Positions 35,991-45,483 of a DNA stretch of 64,000 nucleotides are shown piece after piece; position 1 is the first letter of the stretch, and each line of letters opens with the position of its first letter. The position numbers and the translations under genes are program-made. The notes under the pieces are model-generated. The model had not been told where the DNA came from. It did not search any database and worked only from the letters and a program-made list of their open reading frames with translations. The stretch lies in assembly GCF_900188155.1 (NCBI RefSeq), contig NZ_FZOG01000006.1:236005-300004 (forward strand), in the 5' to 3' direction. The stretch is from Pseudomonas segetis (GTDB taxonomy: Bacteria; Pseudomonadota; Gammaproteobacteria; Pseudomonadales; Pseudomonadaceae).

Positions 35991-36379
35991 GGGATCTCGA
36001 TAGCGCAGTCGCGCGAATAAGTCAGTTGCCATGTGGCAAGCGGGTAAGCAATAGCGCGGCAGTGTCAGGGGACTGCCAAGGGTCGATAACCGTCGTATGC
36101 GCTATTGCATAACGATTAACAAGTCGCGAGGAAGGCTGTATCCGGAGGGCGCGCATGTCGGCAGTGCCAAAGCGCCCAGAAGGCTAGTATTTTCGGGAAG
36201 AGAGGGTTCACCCGGTTTGCAGCAAAGCAGAGCCGTTCCCGTATAGACGGGACAAAGACAGTCTGCTTGGAAAGAAGCGCTGGCGAACTCATAGAACCAA
36301 AGACTCGCACAGCGCACAATGTTTGTTAAAGCAGATTTTTTACATGTTTAGATTATTCATGACTAAACAATCTGGCGAG
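35991..36379. other. Gap upstream of the third synthetase
   Basis: About 390 bases without a supported gene. It must hold the promoter of the synthetase-oxidase pair. The dyad GTTTAG (36346-36351) and CTAAAC (36363-36368) sits at the far end, 11 bases beyond the stop of the convergentless FAD gene; its role is unclear. Confidence 0.35.
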
Positions 36380-37456
36380 CTATCCTGAAAACCGATGTCG
36401 ACGAATAAAGCTCTGGTCCAGGTAGTCCTTCCAGTATCCATAGACTTGCCCACCAGCACTGATGCCGCGCCACGCCAACAGCGCGCCACCGTCCCCCGTG
36501 GCCAACAAGGCCAGGCTCTGCTTTTGCGGGCGATAGTTTTTCAAGGGTTGCTGGTGCAATGCGGCCATCAAATTGCTCGCCAATACCGGCCCCTGACGCA
36601 CTGAATAAACACCGCTCTTGGCGGCACCGGGCAAACTGGCGCAATCACCCACGGCGAAGATCTGCCGATGGGAACAACTCTGCAGCGTGGGCAAGACCTG
36701 CACAAACCCACGCGCATCACAGGCCAGGCCACTTTGCTCGAGCCAGGGCAAAGCCTGCGCGCCCGTTGCCAGCAACGCCCGCTCGCCTCGCCAGACCAAT
36801 TCGTCCTGGCTGAATAACTGGTCATCTTCAATACGGCTTATCGGGCTGTATTCGCGCAGGCGCACGCGGCGCTGACGCAATGCGCCTATCGCTCGCAGAT
36901 GCAGCCCCGGGTTATGACCTGCAAGCAGTTTGCCCGCACAGAACAATGACAAGCGCGGCACTTTATCGGCAAGCGCCAGCGCCAGCTCAACACCCGCTGC
37001 GCCACCGCCAATAATGGCGATGGGTTTTGGTGACTGCTGCCAAGTCTGCCAACTCGCCAGGAACGATGCGAAGGGTTTGATCGCCAGGCATTGCATGGCA
37101 TCACCTTGTTGCGCCAAAGGTGCAACCTGGCCACCGACATTGAGCGACAACCAATTGGCACTCAACTGGCGACCATCACTGAGTTGCACCTGGCGCTGCT
37201 CCGCCGAAAGGGATTCGACCTGCGCGGTAATTAACTCGACCTTGGCGGCGCGGCAGATCGGTTGTAGCTCGACACTGCAATCGGCTGCCGAATAACGACC
37301 CGCCAACAACCCGGGAAGCATGCCCGAATACCAGGCATGGGTGTCAGCGCTGACCAAGGCGATGCGCCCGGACGGACGCTCAAGCATGGCCCAGCGACGC
37401 AACACGCCAAGATGTGCATGGCCTGCACCGACCAAGATCAGATCGTAATCACTCAT
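36380..37456 (-). CDS. FAD-dependent NADH dehydrogenase-like oxidoreductase
   Basis: A 358-residue pyridine-nucleotide-disulfide-type flavoprotein without the redox CxxxxC. The FAD motif is LILVGAGHAHLGVLRR (GAGHAH at 10-15), the NAD motif IAIIGGGAAGVELALAL near 146-162, and the second FAD motif IFAVGDCASLP near 268. The family (type II NADH dehydrogenase-like) includes the domain often found near or fused to selenide-water dikinase, though no selD is present here. It starts 8 bases after the AraC regulator gene on the same strand, so the two form an operon divergent from a desaturase. Electron donor for the desaturase is a possible role, by inference. Confidence 0.82.
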   Translation of the reverse strand: MSDYDLILVGAGHAHLGVLRRWAMLERPSGRIALVSADTHAWYSGMLPGLLAGRYSAADCSVELQPICRAAKVELITAQVESLSAEQRQVQLSDGRQLSANWLSLNVGGQVAPLAQQGDAMQCLAIKPFASFLASWQTWQQSPKPIAIIGGGAAGVELALALADKVPRLSLFCAGKLLAGHNPGLHLRAIGALRQRRVRLREYSPISRIEDDQLFSQDELVWRGERALLATGAQALPWLEQSGLACDARGFVQVLPTLQSCSHRQIFAVGDCASLPGAAKSGVYSVRQGPVLASNLMAALHQQPLKNYRPQKQSLALLATGDGGALLAWRGISAGGQVYGYWKDYLDQSFIRRHRFSG

Positions 37457-37464
37457 AACGCTTT

Positions 37465-38478
37465 CTAGTCATCCTTGAGAGTCTCGCGGTATTGGCTCGG
37501 CGTCTGTCCGGCCCAGCGCTTGAATGCGCGACTGAAGCTGCTGACATCCGAAAAACCAAGCAAGTAGGCTATCTCACTAATTGAACAATTGCCCTCGCGC
37601 ATATACTGCAGGGCCAATGCCTGGCGTGTTTGCGCCAGTACAGCTTCATAGCTTGTTCCTTCTTCGGCCAAATGCCGCTGCAGGCTGCGCAAGCTCAGGT
37701 GCAAGGCTTGGGCAATGCGTTCCGCCGAGGGTTCACCCTCTGGCAACTGCGCCTCCAAACGAGCGCGCACCTTGCGTATCCAGCTGGGTGCCTGCAGCTG
37801 CTCCAGATTACGCTTGAGCGCCTCTTCGTTGTGTTCGGCCAATTCAGGATTGCCATCATCAAGCTGCTGCTCGAATGCCGGCTTGGCAAAGCGCAGTAGA
37901 TTTTCTGCTGCCGCAAACACCAGGGGTGCACGAAACACCGCATGCCAGGGTTGGCTATCCTCGGGTTCGGGTCGCTGCAGATACACCGCCAAGGGCGCAA
38001 AATCGCGGCCCAGTCGATTACGGCAACTACGCACATAGATGGCCGCAAAGGCATCGAGTGCTTCAGGTGCGGGAGGCTGGCTGCCGGGCGCGGTGCGAAA
38101 GCAAAACTCATAGCAATCGGCGCATTCGCGCAGCTCGAGTTCCATCACATCACTAATGACCTGGTAATACCTGACCGTGCGCTCGAACATTTCACGCATG
38201 CTGCAGCTGGCTATCAATGCATAACCCAGCGCATGAAAGGTGGTGGGGCTGACAAACTGCGAGGTCTTGAGGCCCAGCGCCGGGTCCCCGCTGGCCTCGA
38301 CAGCCAACTGCCAAAGCCGCGTGGTCAGCGACAGCGGACAACGTCCATTGGGGTCGTCCAGTGCACCGGGCTCGAAGCCTGCCTGCCGGCACAGCTGCTC
38401 ACTATCAAGGCCCAGCGCATCCAGTTGCTTACGCAGGGCACGGGTCCAGCTGGCCAGGGTGGTTGCTTCATTGGTCAT
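37465..38478 (-). CDS. AraC-family transcriptional regulator
   Basis: A 337-residue activator of the OruR/ArgR-like subgroup with an N-terminal arabinose-binding-like ligand domain (about 20-200) and a C-terminal double helix-turn-helix (about 238-332: AERIAQALHLSLRSLQRHLAEEG and ISEIAYLLGFSDVSSFSRAFKRWAG). It is divergent from the desaturase at 38599 across 120 bases and co-directional with the FAD gene. Control of that desaturase is likely. The inducer cannot be read from the sequence. Confidence 0.92.
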   Translation of the reverse strand: MTNEATTLASWTRALRKQLDALGLDSEQLCRQAGFEPGALDDPNGRCPLSLTTRLWQLAVEASGDPALGLKTSQFVSPTTFHALGYALIASCSMREMFERTVRYYQVISDVMELELRECADCYEFCFRTAPGSQPPAPEALDAFAAIYVRSCRNRLGRDFAPLAVYLQRPEPEDSQPWHAVFRAPLVFAAAENLLRFAKPAFEQQLDDGNPELAEHNEEALKRNLEQLQAPSWIRKVRARLEAQLPEGEPSAERIAQALHLSLRSLQRHLAEEGTSYEAVLAQTRQALALQYMREGNCSISEIAYLLGFSDVSSFSRAFKRWAGQTPSQYRETLKDD

Positions 38479-38598
38479 GCAAGTTGGCGCATCCAGTCAA
38501 CAGGTTGGCGTACTCGGTCGGGCACATAAATACCAAATGACGCATGGTTATGGCACTCACCATAAGGTTTTGCAGCCGATAATTAAGAGGATGGGGTT

Positions 38599-39669
38599 AT
38601 GTCCAACGATTCTGCAAGCGTTGACGCCATGAATGACCAGCAACGATCAGCGCATATTCGCCAAGCAGTACTGGCCCACGGCGTGGAACTGCGCCAGCGC
38701 TTCCCAATTTTATTGCACCAAGACGCATTGGGCGCTGGCATCCTCGCTTTTGCCCTGCTGGGCATGATCGGCTCTGCAGCACTGTACATGGGCGGCTATA
38801 TGCCGTGGTGGGCATGCCTGTTACTGAATGCTTTCTTTGCATCCTTGACCCATGAACTTGAACACGACCTGATTCACTCAATGTACTTTCGCAAGCAGCG
38901 CATCCCCCACAACCTGATGATGGCGCTGGTGTGGCTGGCACGGCCAAGCACGATCAACCCCTGGGTCAGACGCCACCTGCACCTTAATCATCATAAGGTG
39001 TCCGGTACCGAGCAGGACATCGAGGAACGCGCCATCACCAATGGCGAACCCTGGGGCATCGCACGCTTGTTGATGGTGGGTGATAACGTCATGTCCACCG
39101 TAATTCGCGCGGCTCGCGCACCTAGCGCCGAAATCCGCAGGAAAATACTCAAACGTTCTCTGCTGGTTTATGCGCCTCTGGCACTGCTGAACTGGGGTAC
39201 CTGGTACCTGTTTCTAGGCTTCCACGCCATTGACCTGCTCAGCAGTAGCCTGGGTATGCCGATCGACTGGTCCGCCAGCACCCTGCAGTTCATCAACGGC
39301 GTCAATATCGCAGTAGTGGTATTGGTCGGCCCGAACGTACTGCGCACCTTCTGCCTGCATTTCGTCAGCTCCAACATGCATTATTACGGCGATGTCGAAC
39401 CGGGCAATGTGATCCAGCAAACCCAGGTGCTCAACCCATGGTGGATGTGGCCGCTGCAAGCCTTCTGCTTCAACTTTGGCAGCAGCCACGCCATCCATCA
39501 TTTCGCGGTCAAGGAACCCTTCTATATTCGCCAACTGAGCGTCCCTTTCGCCCATAAGGTGATGCGTGAAGCAGGTGTACGTTTTAACGACTTTGGTACC
39601 TTCAGCCGTGCCAACCGCTGGCAACGCAAGGACCAAGCCCAGGAAGATCCAAACGCACAAACGGCCTAG
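38599..39669 (+). CDS. Membrane fatty acid desaturase
   Basis: A 356-residue di-iron membrane enzyme, a different branch from DesA. The histidine boxes are HELEHD at 85-90, HLHLNHH at 126-132 and SHAIHHF near 295. Membrane helices span about 45-65, 70-85, 165-190 and 220-245. The ATG at 38599 follows AGAGGATGG. It could act on fatty acyl chains or on other hydrophobic substrates, since this superfamily also hydroxylates. The AraC gene is divergent and the FAD protein is a possible electron-transfer partner. Confidence 0.88.
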   Translation: MSNDSASVDAMNDQQRSAHIRQAVLAHGVELRQRFPILLHQDALGAGILAFALLGMIGSAALYMGGYMPWWACLLLNAFFASLTHELEHDLIHSMYFRKQRIPHNLMMALVWLARPSTINPWVRRHLHLNHHKVSGTEQDIEERAITNGEPWGIARLLMVGDNVMSTVIRAARAPSAEIRRKILKRSLLVYAPLALLNWGTWYLFLGFHAIDLLSSSLGMPIDWSASTLQFINGVNIAVVVLVGPNVLRTFCLHFVSSNMHYYGDVEPGNVIQQTQVLNPWWMWPLQAFCFNFGSSHAIHHFAVKEPFYIRQLSVPFAHKVMREAGVRFNDFGTFSRANRWQRKDQAQEDPNAQTA

Positions 39670-39709
39670 GTTGCCCAACCAAGACACAGCGGCTGATGCC
39701 GCTGTGTTG

Positions 39710-40438
39710 TTATTGCGCCTGTAACTCCAAGCTCGGCTCGGCAAAATAGCTTTCGGCCGACTCCCCGGTATTGTCGCTATCGACGGCAAAGACCACCCCG
39801 ATGATCCGTTGCGGCGCAGCGCCAAAAGCGGCAATCGCATCCGCACGCAGGTTGCGTTTCTCGCTCAGCCAGGTCGCCAAGGGTGCTTGGGGGCCGCGCA
39901 GTACGCTCATCTCGACTTGATCGGTATAGGCGCTACGCCCATGCGTGCCGGGAGCCGCCTTGTTATCCCATACATAAGCCAGTGTCGCGGCGGGCAGGTT
40001 CGGATCATAAAAAGTTCGCGCCAAACGGATCTTTTGCCGGGTCAGGAAAGGTAGGTCATCCAGCGGATAATCCAGCAGCACATACACCCGCGCAGCATAA
40101 TCATCACCCTCACGGGTGGCGAATTGCGCCTTGCGCAAAGGCTTTTCCGTGCGCCACTGCCAGCTCAATATCCAGGGTTTATCACCGGCAAGGTCCAGTG
40201 GATGCAGCAAACCTCCCGCGGCGGCATCGGCCTTTATATGCAGGACCTTGCGACCCGCCTGAGTCTCCAGGGTGCGGATCGAGGGCTTGAGCTTGGGTAT
40301 ATCGGCCAAGCGCCAAGGTGCTGACCACTCACCCGCTGGCGGGCCGGATGTCCATGCCTGCAGCTGATTTCCGGCCTGTGCCACGGCGGCCTGCACCAAG
40401 GCACAGACCAGCACCAGCATGCCTGGCAGGCGTTTCAA
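39710..40438 (-). CDS. Secreted DUF3047 protein, TTG start coupled to the upstream gene
   Basis: Last gene of the six-gene operon. I choose the TTG at 40438: it overlaps the upstream stop (TTGA), has GGAGG five bases before it, and gives a proper signal peptide (start KRLPGML, cleavage near VAQAGN). The ATG at 40420 lies inside the signal peptide. The mature part of about 220 residues matches the DUF3047 pattern: LSWQWRTEKPL, EGDDYAARVYVLL, LAYVWDN and VFAVDSDNTGESAESYF. Members are periplasmic and uncharacterised. Translational coupling to the flavoprotein fusion suggests a shared role. Confidence 0.82.
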   Translation of the reverse strand: MKRLPGMLVLVCALVQAAVAQAGNQLQAWTSGPPAGEWSAPWRLADIPKLKPSIRTLETQAGRKVLHIKADAAAGGLLHPLDLAGDKPWILSWQWRTEKPLRKAQFATREGDDYAARVYVLLDYPLDDLPFLTRQKIRLARTFYDPNLPAATLAYVWDNKAAPGTHGRSAYTDQVEMSVLRGPQAPLATWLSEKRNLRADAIAAFGAAPQRIIGVVFAVDSDNTGESAESYFAEPSLELQAQ

Positions 40439-42576
40439 CCGCGCCTCCAGCCATGAAACTTCTCGACCCAGCGCAACAGGCCTTGCGGCGCATGGGCACG
40501 CTTCCACTCACCTGCCGCATACTTGTTGGCTTCAGCCATGGTTGGGTAACTGTGCGTGGTGCCCAGGATCTTGTTCAGCCCCAGGTTGTGCTTCATCGCC
40601 AACACATATTCAGCCAGCAACTCACCGGCATGCTCACCCACGATACTCACCCCGAGGATTCGGTCCTTGCCGGGCTCGGTAAGCACTTTGACAAAACCCA
40701 GGGCGGCTTCATCGGCAATCGCCCGGTCGAGATCATCAATCTCGTAGCGGGTGACTTCATAGGCAATATCCTGCGCCTGTGCTTCAGTCTCGGATAAACC
40801 CACCCGCGCGATTTCAGGAGACGTGAAGGTGCAATACGGAATCACCCGGTAATCCACCTTGAACCGCTTGAAGCCGCTAAACAGCGAGTTTACAGCCGCG
40901 TACCAAGCCTGATGCGCCGCAACGTGGGTGAACTGGTATGGCCCGGTTACATCACCCACCGCATAGATATTGGGGAAACGCGTCGCCAGGTATTCGTCGG
41001 TTTCCAGCGTACCGTTCGGGCGTACCGCCAGGTCGAGGTCTTCTGCACCGTAGCCGCTGACATTCGCCACGCGCCCCAGCGCCATCAACAGGCAATCAAA
41101 GGCGATGGTCACTTCCTCGCCGGTGTCCATACGGCGCGCAACCATACGCTGCTCACCATCGACCAATTCGAAACGTTCGGCCTTATGCAGCAAGCGCACA
41201 TCGACACCATCGTTAAGCAGGCTATTGAGTACCTGCTCGCTGGCATCAGCATCTTCACGGGGCAACAAGCGATCTGCCAGCTCGACCTGAATAACCTGGC
41301 TGCCCAGGCGCTGGAAGGCTTGGGCCAGCTCACAACCAATGGGCCCGCCGCCCAGCACCAGCATCCAGCGCGGTTGTTGGCGTAGATCCCAGATGCTATC
41401 GGAGGTGTACACCTGAACCTGGTCAAGGCCCGGAATATTGGGCACCAAGGGCCGGGCACCGGCGGCGATAATCATGCTCCGTGCGCTTAACGCCTGGCCG
41501 TTGACCTCAACCGTCCAGGGCGAGGTGATTTTCGCCTCGCCGGTAATCACCTCGACGCCCAGGCCGGTGTAGCGTTCAACCGAGTCATGGGGCTCGATGT
41601 CACTGATAACCCGCTGTACACGCTCCATCACCGCAGGGAAATCAATCTCGGCACGTGCCGCGCGAAAGCCCAGGGCATCGGCTTTTTTCAGCTCGCCGGC
41701 AAACTTTGCCGAGCGCAGTAAGGCCTTGGAGGGTACGCAACCTGTGTTGAGACAATCGCCGCCCATTTTGTGCTTTTCAATCAAGCTGACCTTGGCTTTG
41801 ACCGCCGCCGCAATATATGCGCTGACCAAGCCACCGGAACCCGCTCCGATGACAATCAGGTTGCGGTCAAAATTGTCCGGGCGAATCCAGTTCTTGTAGA
41901 TGCGTCGTGCCTGGATCAGGCCGAGCAGCTTGCGCGCGATAATCGGGAATATGCCCAGCAGTACAAATGCACCAATCAAGCCCGGCGACAGAATGCCACT
42001 GAGTGATTCCAGCTGGCCCAGCTCGCGACCAGCATTCACGTACACCAGGGTGCCCGGCAACATGCCCAGTTGGCTGACCCACCAGAAGGTACGCACCGGC
42101 AAGCGGGTAAGCCCCATCGCCAGGTTGATCAGGAAGAACGGAAACAAAGGCACCAGGCGCAATGCGAACAGGTAGAACGCGCCTTCGCGCTCAACGCCCT
42201 GGTCAATGCTGGCCAAGCGCTTGCCGAAGCGCTCCTGTACCCAGTCACGCAACAAAAAGCGGCTGCTGAGCATGGCCAGGGTGGCGCCCATGGTCGAGGC
42301 AAATGAAACCAGCAGGAAACCTTCGCCAAGACCAAACAGCGCTCCGCCGAGCAAGGTCATCAGCGCGGCGCCAGGCAGCGACAACGCGGTCACGGCCACG
42401 TAGATGACAAAGAATATCCCGGCGGCCAGCAAGGGTTGCGCCGAGACCTGTGCATTCAAGGAGGCTTGCTGGGCCTTGAGCGCCTCAAGGTTGAGGTATT
42501 GGCCCAGGTCAAAAACAAAGAAACTGGCAATTAGCGCCAGAATCACACCCATCAACAATATTTTACGGCTGTTCAT
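40435..42576 (-). CDS. TVP38/DedA-like membrane domain fused to a mercuric-reductase-type flavoprotein
   Basis: A 713-residue two-domain protein. Residues 1-225 are a TVP38/TMEM64 (SNARE-associated, DedA-like) membrane domain with about six helices and the motif SLPGAALMTLLGGALFG. From 236 follows a complete class I pyridine-nucleotide-disulfide oxidoreductase: FAD motif IVIGAGSGGL (242-251), redox cysteines C275 and C280 in GGDCLNTGCVPSK, an NAD site VLGGGPIGCELAQAF, YAVGDVTG and C-terminal HSYPTMAE. It lacks the HMA domain and C-terminal Cys pair of true MerA. The ATG at 42576 overlaps the upstream stop by one base, with GGAGGC before it; an earlier in-frame start would overlap a full gene. 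Confidence 0.9.
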   Translation of the reverse strand: MNSRKILLMGVILALIASFFVFDLGQYLNLEALKAQQASLNAQVSAQPLLAAGIFFVIYVAVTALSLPGAALMTLLGGALFGLGEGFLLVSFASTMGATLAMLSSRFLLRDWVQERFGKRLASIDQGVEREGAFYLFALRLVPLFPFFLINLAMGLTRLPVRTFWWVSQLGMLPGTLVYVNAGRELGQLESLSGILSPGLIGAFVLLGIFPIIARKLLGLIQARRIYKNWIRPDNFDRNLIVIGAGSGGLVSAYIAAAVKAKVSLIEKHKMGGDCLNTGCVPSKALLRSAKFAGELKKADALGFRAARAEIDFPAVMERVQRVISDIEPHDSVERYTGLGVEVITGEAKITSPWTVEVNGQALSARSMIIAAGARPLVPNIPGLDQVQVYTSDSIWDLRQQPRWMLVLGGGPIGCELAQAFQRLGSQVIQVELADRLLPREDADASEQVLNSLLNDGVDVRLLHKAERFELVDGEQRMVARRMDTGEEVTIAFDCLLMALGRVANVSGYGAEDLDLAVRPNGTLETDEYLATRFPNIYAVGDVTGPYQFTHVAAHQAWYAAVNSLFSGFKRFKVDYRVIPYCTFTSPEIARVGLSETEAQAQDIAYEVTRYEIDDLDRAIADEAALGFVKVLTEPGKDRILGVSIVGEHAGELLAEYVLAMKHNLGLNKILGTTHSYPTMAEANKYAAGEWKRAHAPQGLLRWVEKFHGWRRG

Positions 42577-43544
42577 TAAGTAAGCGCCTCCATGGCGCAT
42601 AGGCTCTGGCACAAGCTGAAGCCTTTCAGCAGAGCGCTGGACACCGCTGGCAGTGCCTGCCCCTGGATACGTGGACGATAGGACAGCGCAGCCGGACTGG
42701 AAGACGGCCACTGGCGGTCGAAGTCATTGAGAAATTGCGGGTGATCGTAGTTCAAGGCCAAGGCCTCGATAAACAAACCGTTGCGCTCGGCGCGATACAG
42801 CGCTGCCGCATGTGGCGTGGTCGCAATCCGCGTGATGACGCCATAGCGCCCGCCACTGAAGTTAGGCATGCCAGCGGCGCCGTTGTTGATCAGGGTGCCA
42901 TGCTCCAGGTTCAACGCAACCGCCGCGCAACTGTGGCTGGTGGCCAATACTTCGCACTGATGATGCTCAAGCCATTGGTCAAGCTCCAGCTGCCGCGCCG
43001 GCTCATCCAGCGCCTCACGCGAGCACTGCCAACCCGCCAGCGATTGCTCGTCGCCATGGCTGATTGCTATGCGCCGTCCGCCAACCGCTACCACAGCCGT
43101 TGCGGGCCGCGCGGCCAATTGTTCAGCCACGCCAGGCAGGCCTTGAACGGTTTGCTTGAGTCGTTGCTGCATGGCGTTCGAACGTTCGACCACCTGCTCA
43201 TCAACCGTCATCGGGTAGGCGCAACCACAACCTGCACCGCTATCACTGGCGCGCCCAAGTTCGGTCTCCACATTGCCGCGCAGCAAGGTGTAGGCACTCA
43301 GGCCTTGCTCGACCTGCAAGAATACCTGCGGATCGCAATCGAACCAGTGCACATCGCCATTGAGCACGACACGAGCACCTGGCTCGGACTGGACCCTGCG
43401 CTGCAGCGCCGCCATGGCCTGACGATTACCGTACAAGCCACCGACCACATAAAGCGTGTCGCAGCCAAACAGTGGCTGCGCAGCGAACGCCTGCGCGGGC
43501 AAGCGGTAATCCAGGGGACAGTCACGGCCCGCGCGCAGTGGCAT
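42576..43544 (-). CDS. Calcineurin-like metallophosphoesterase
   Basis: A 322-residue protein with the metallophosphoesterase motif ladder in modified form: VVGGLYGNRQAM (usual GDxHG), VVLNGDVHWFD (GDxxD), LLRGNVE (GNHD), ISHGDEQ and ATSHSCAA (GHTH-like). Active-site metals should be retained but some ligands are unusual. Its ATG overlaps the upstream peroxiredoxin stop by one base (TGATG) and its stop overlaps the next start. Substrate unknown; the operon suggests a small phosphorylated metabolite rather than a protein. Confidence 0.82.
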   Translation of the reverse strand: MPLRAGRDCPLDYRLPAQAFAAQPLFGCDTLYVVGGLYGNRQAMAALQRRVQSEPGARVVLNGDVHWFDCDPQVFLQVEQGLSAYTLLRGNVETELGRASDSGAGCGCAYPMTVDEQVVERSNAMQQRLKQTVQGLPGVAEQLAARPATAVVAVGGRRIAISHGDEQSLAGWQCSREALDEPARQLELDQWLEHHQCEVLATSHSCAAVALNLEHGTLINNGAAGMPNFSGGRYGVITRIATTPHAAALYRAERNGLFIEALALNYDHPQFLNDFDRQWPSSSPAALSYRPRIQGQALPAVSSALLKGFSLCQSLCAMEALT

Positions 43545-44062
43545 CAGGCTTCGCCGCGCGCTGGGTAGTTGTTGTTGATCACGTACTCGACCGCACCGAG
43601 CAACTCGTCGAAGTGCGGACGGGCAAACGGCATGCTGTTGACCGAAGACATATACAAGGTACCGTCCGGGCGAACCAGGAACACGCCCGGCTCGGCGAAA
43701 ATCTCCGGCTCCGGCGAACCAGGCTTGCCTTCGGAAACGAACAACCCCCAGCTACGCGCTGCCTCGATGCTCAGGTCGTAACCCAAGGGCACATTGGCGA
43801 TGGTCCAGGTGGCCTGGGTCTTCTGCGCGCGTTCATGGTTGTCGGTCGACAATGCAATCACCTCGACACCCAACGCTGCAAAGCGCTCAACCAAGCCGTT
43901 GAGTTCTTGCAGTGACTTGCGGCACAGCGGGCAATGCATGCCGCGATAGAACACCAGCATGGTGAAGTTCTTCGGCGTATTGGCATTCAAGGTCCATTGG
44001 CCTTCCGGCATCAGCTTGACGCTCAGTTCGGGCACAGCCTGGCGCGGGATCAATTGGCTCAT
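43544..44062 (-). CDS. Peroxiredoxin-like thiol protein
   Basis: AhpC/TSA-fold protein of 172 residues with YRGMHCPLCRKSL, giving a CPLC pair (C44 and C47), so it may act as a disulfide reductase or two-Cys peroxidase rather than a standard peroxiredoxin. The later parts (VIALSTDNHERAQKTQ, WGLFVSEGKP, GVFLVRPDGTLYMSSV) are typical of the DUF899/peroxiredoxin-like group. Its ATG has AGGAGC upstream. A partner disulfide reductase is encoded two genes downstream. Confidence 0.88.
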   Translation of the reverse strand: MSQLIPRQAVPELSVKLMPEGQWTLNANTPKNFTMLVFYRGMHCPLCRKSLQELNGLVERFAALGVEVIALSTDNHERAQKTQATWTIANVPLGYDLSIEAARSWGLFVSEGKPGSPEPEIFAEPGVFLVRPDGTLYMSSVNSMPFARPHFDELLGAVEYVINNNYPARGEA

Positions 44063-44071
44063 GTTCAGCTC

Positions 44072-45472
44072 CTAGGTTGAGGCGGATGATGCGTTGGGCG
44101 CCGAGCACAGAAGCCCCGGCAATGCATAGCCCAGTGTGCAAAGAATAAGGCCATAGAGGTTGGTGCCCAGCAACAATGCGTAGTTACCGTCGCCGATTGC
44201 CCAGCTTTGCGGTATCCAGCCGATGCTCAATGCAAGGCCCAACAGCAAGCCGCACCAAAAGCTCAGATGAAACCCAAGGCGAGTTGGCCTGACGATGCCG
44301 TGGAGGACAAATACCGGTGCCAGGCCAATCACCATGGTGCCGCTGATAGTCGTGGCTTTGAGAATGTCAGTGCCCGCCAGCATTGGCAGGTTGCCGAGCA
44401 GGGCAAACACCACCATCACCGCCATGCCCACGCCAATTGCCTTCTGACCCAGGTCGCGCCCGGCCAGATTGGGCAGTTCACGACCCGCCAACTTGGCCAG
44501 ACTGGAAAAGGTTGAATCCAAAGTGGAACCGGCAGCCGAGACCATGACCACCGTCATGACCATCAAGGCTGCGACGCCCATGGATTTGGCAAGGTCAGCC
44601 GGCACGTTACCTGATGCGGCCAACCCCGTGAGCTGCGCATGGACCCCAATCAGGCTGAAGGCGAGAATCGCGAAAAACCCCAGTACGCCCGCAATCACAA
44701 AGGCACGACGCATGGTTTTCTCTTCGCTGATAAAGCCACGATCGGTCAACACCGGATCATGAAAGCCATAGCTGAACACCTGCAAGCCCGCGACCAATAG
44801 TAAATCCACGCCACCACTGAAAGCCCAATGGCTGGTGCTGGTCAATTCGGCGGCTGAGTGCCGTGGCAATACCAGCCCGAGCACCCACACCAGGGCCACG
44901 ACAAAGATTGCCGCTTGCGCCGCGTCGGTCAGGATCGAACTGCGCAAGCCACCGCGCAGGCTGTAGGCCAGAGTCACCGCAGTAAACAGCAAGGCGGCCG
45001 TGATAAACCCGGTGCTGCCCGAGTCACCGTAATAACCGCCGACCACTGCGGTATTACTCCAGACCTCGTTAAACAGGCGAATCAGGATCGCCGCGGTAAA
45101 GGCCAATGCCGCGCCGCGCCCGTAATTTGAACTCAGAAAGCTGACCAGCCCGGTTGCCGCAAACTTGCGCCGCAACCGGTAGATCACAAAGCCGGTCAAT
45201 GGGATCGCCAGCCAATAGGTGGCGTAGGCCAAGCCACCAATCAAGCCGTAGCTAGCGCCAAGGTTGGCCGCATTGGTTACCGACTTGGCGAAGATCCAGC
45301 TAATGAAAATACTGGAGGTCAGCAGCCATGGCGCAGCGCTACGCCCCTGGTTGTCTTCACCATGGAAAAACCCACCGATGGTGACGGCGCGTGGCGACAA
45401 CATCACCATCAACACCCCATAGAGCACCAGAAATCCCCAAAAAAACAGGCCAAGAGCACTGTTGGGTTGCAT
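44072..45472 (-). CDS. Sodium:solute symporter-like transporter
   Basis: A 466-residue membrane protein of the SSS/LeuT-fold type with about 12 helices. Visible features include WIFAKSVTNAANLGASYGL in an early helix and SAAGSTLDSTFSSLAKLAGR, the sodium-site region of SSS proteins. It lies between the radical SAM gene (11 bases) and the peroxiredoxin gene (9 bases), with GAGGAAGT before its ATG. It presumably imports or exports the small molecule on which the operon acts. The substrate is unknown. Confidence 0.85.
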   Translation of the reverse strand: MQPNSALGLFFWGFLVLYGVLMVMLSPRAVTIGGFFHGEDNQGRSAAPWLLTSSIFISWIFAKSVTNAANLGASYGLIGGLAYATYWLAIPLTGFVIYRLRRKFAATGLVSFLSSNYGRGAALAFTAAILIRLFNEVWSNTAVVGGYYGDSGSTGFITAALLFTAVTLAYSLRGGLRSSILTDAAQAAIFVVALVWVLGLVLPRHSAAELTSTSHWAFSGGVDLLLVAGLQVFSYGFHDPVLTDRGFISEEKTMRRAFVIAGVLGFFAILAFSLIGVHAQLTGLAASGNVPADLAKSMGVAALMVMTVVMVSAAGSTLDSTFSSLAKLAGRELPNLAGRDLGQKAIGVGMAVMVVFALLGNLPMLAGTDILKATTISGTMVIGLAPVFVLHGIVRPTRLGFHLSFWCGLLLGLALSIGWIPQSWAIGDGNYALLLGTNLYGLILCTLGYALPGLLCSAPNASSAST

Positions 45473-45483
45473 AGGCTACTTCC

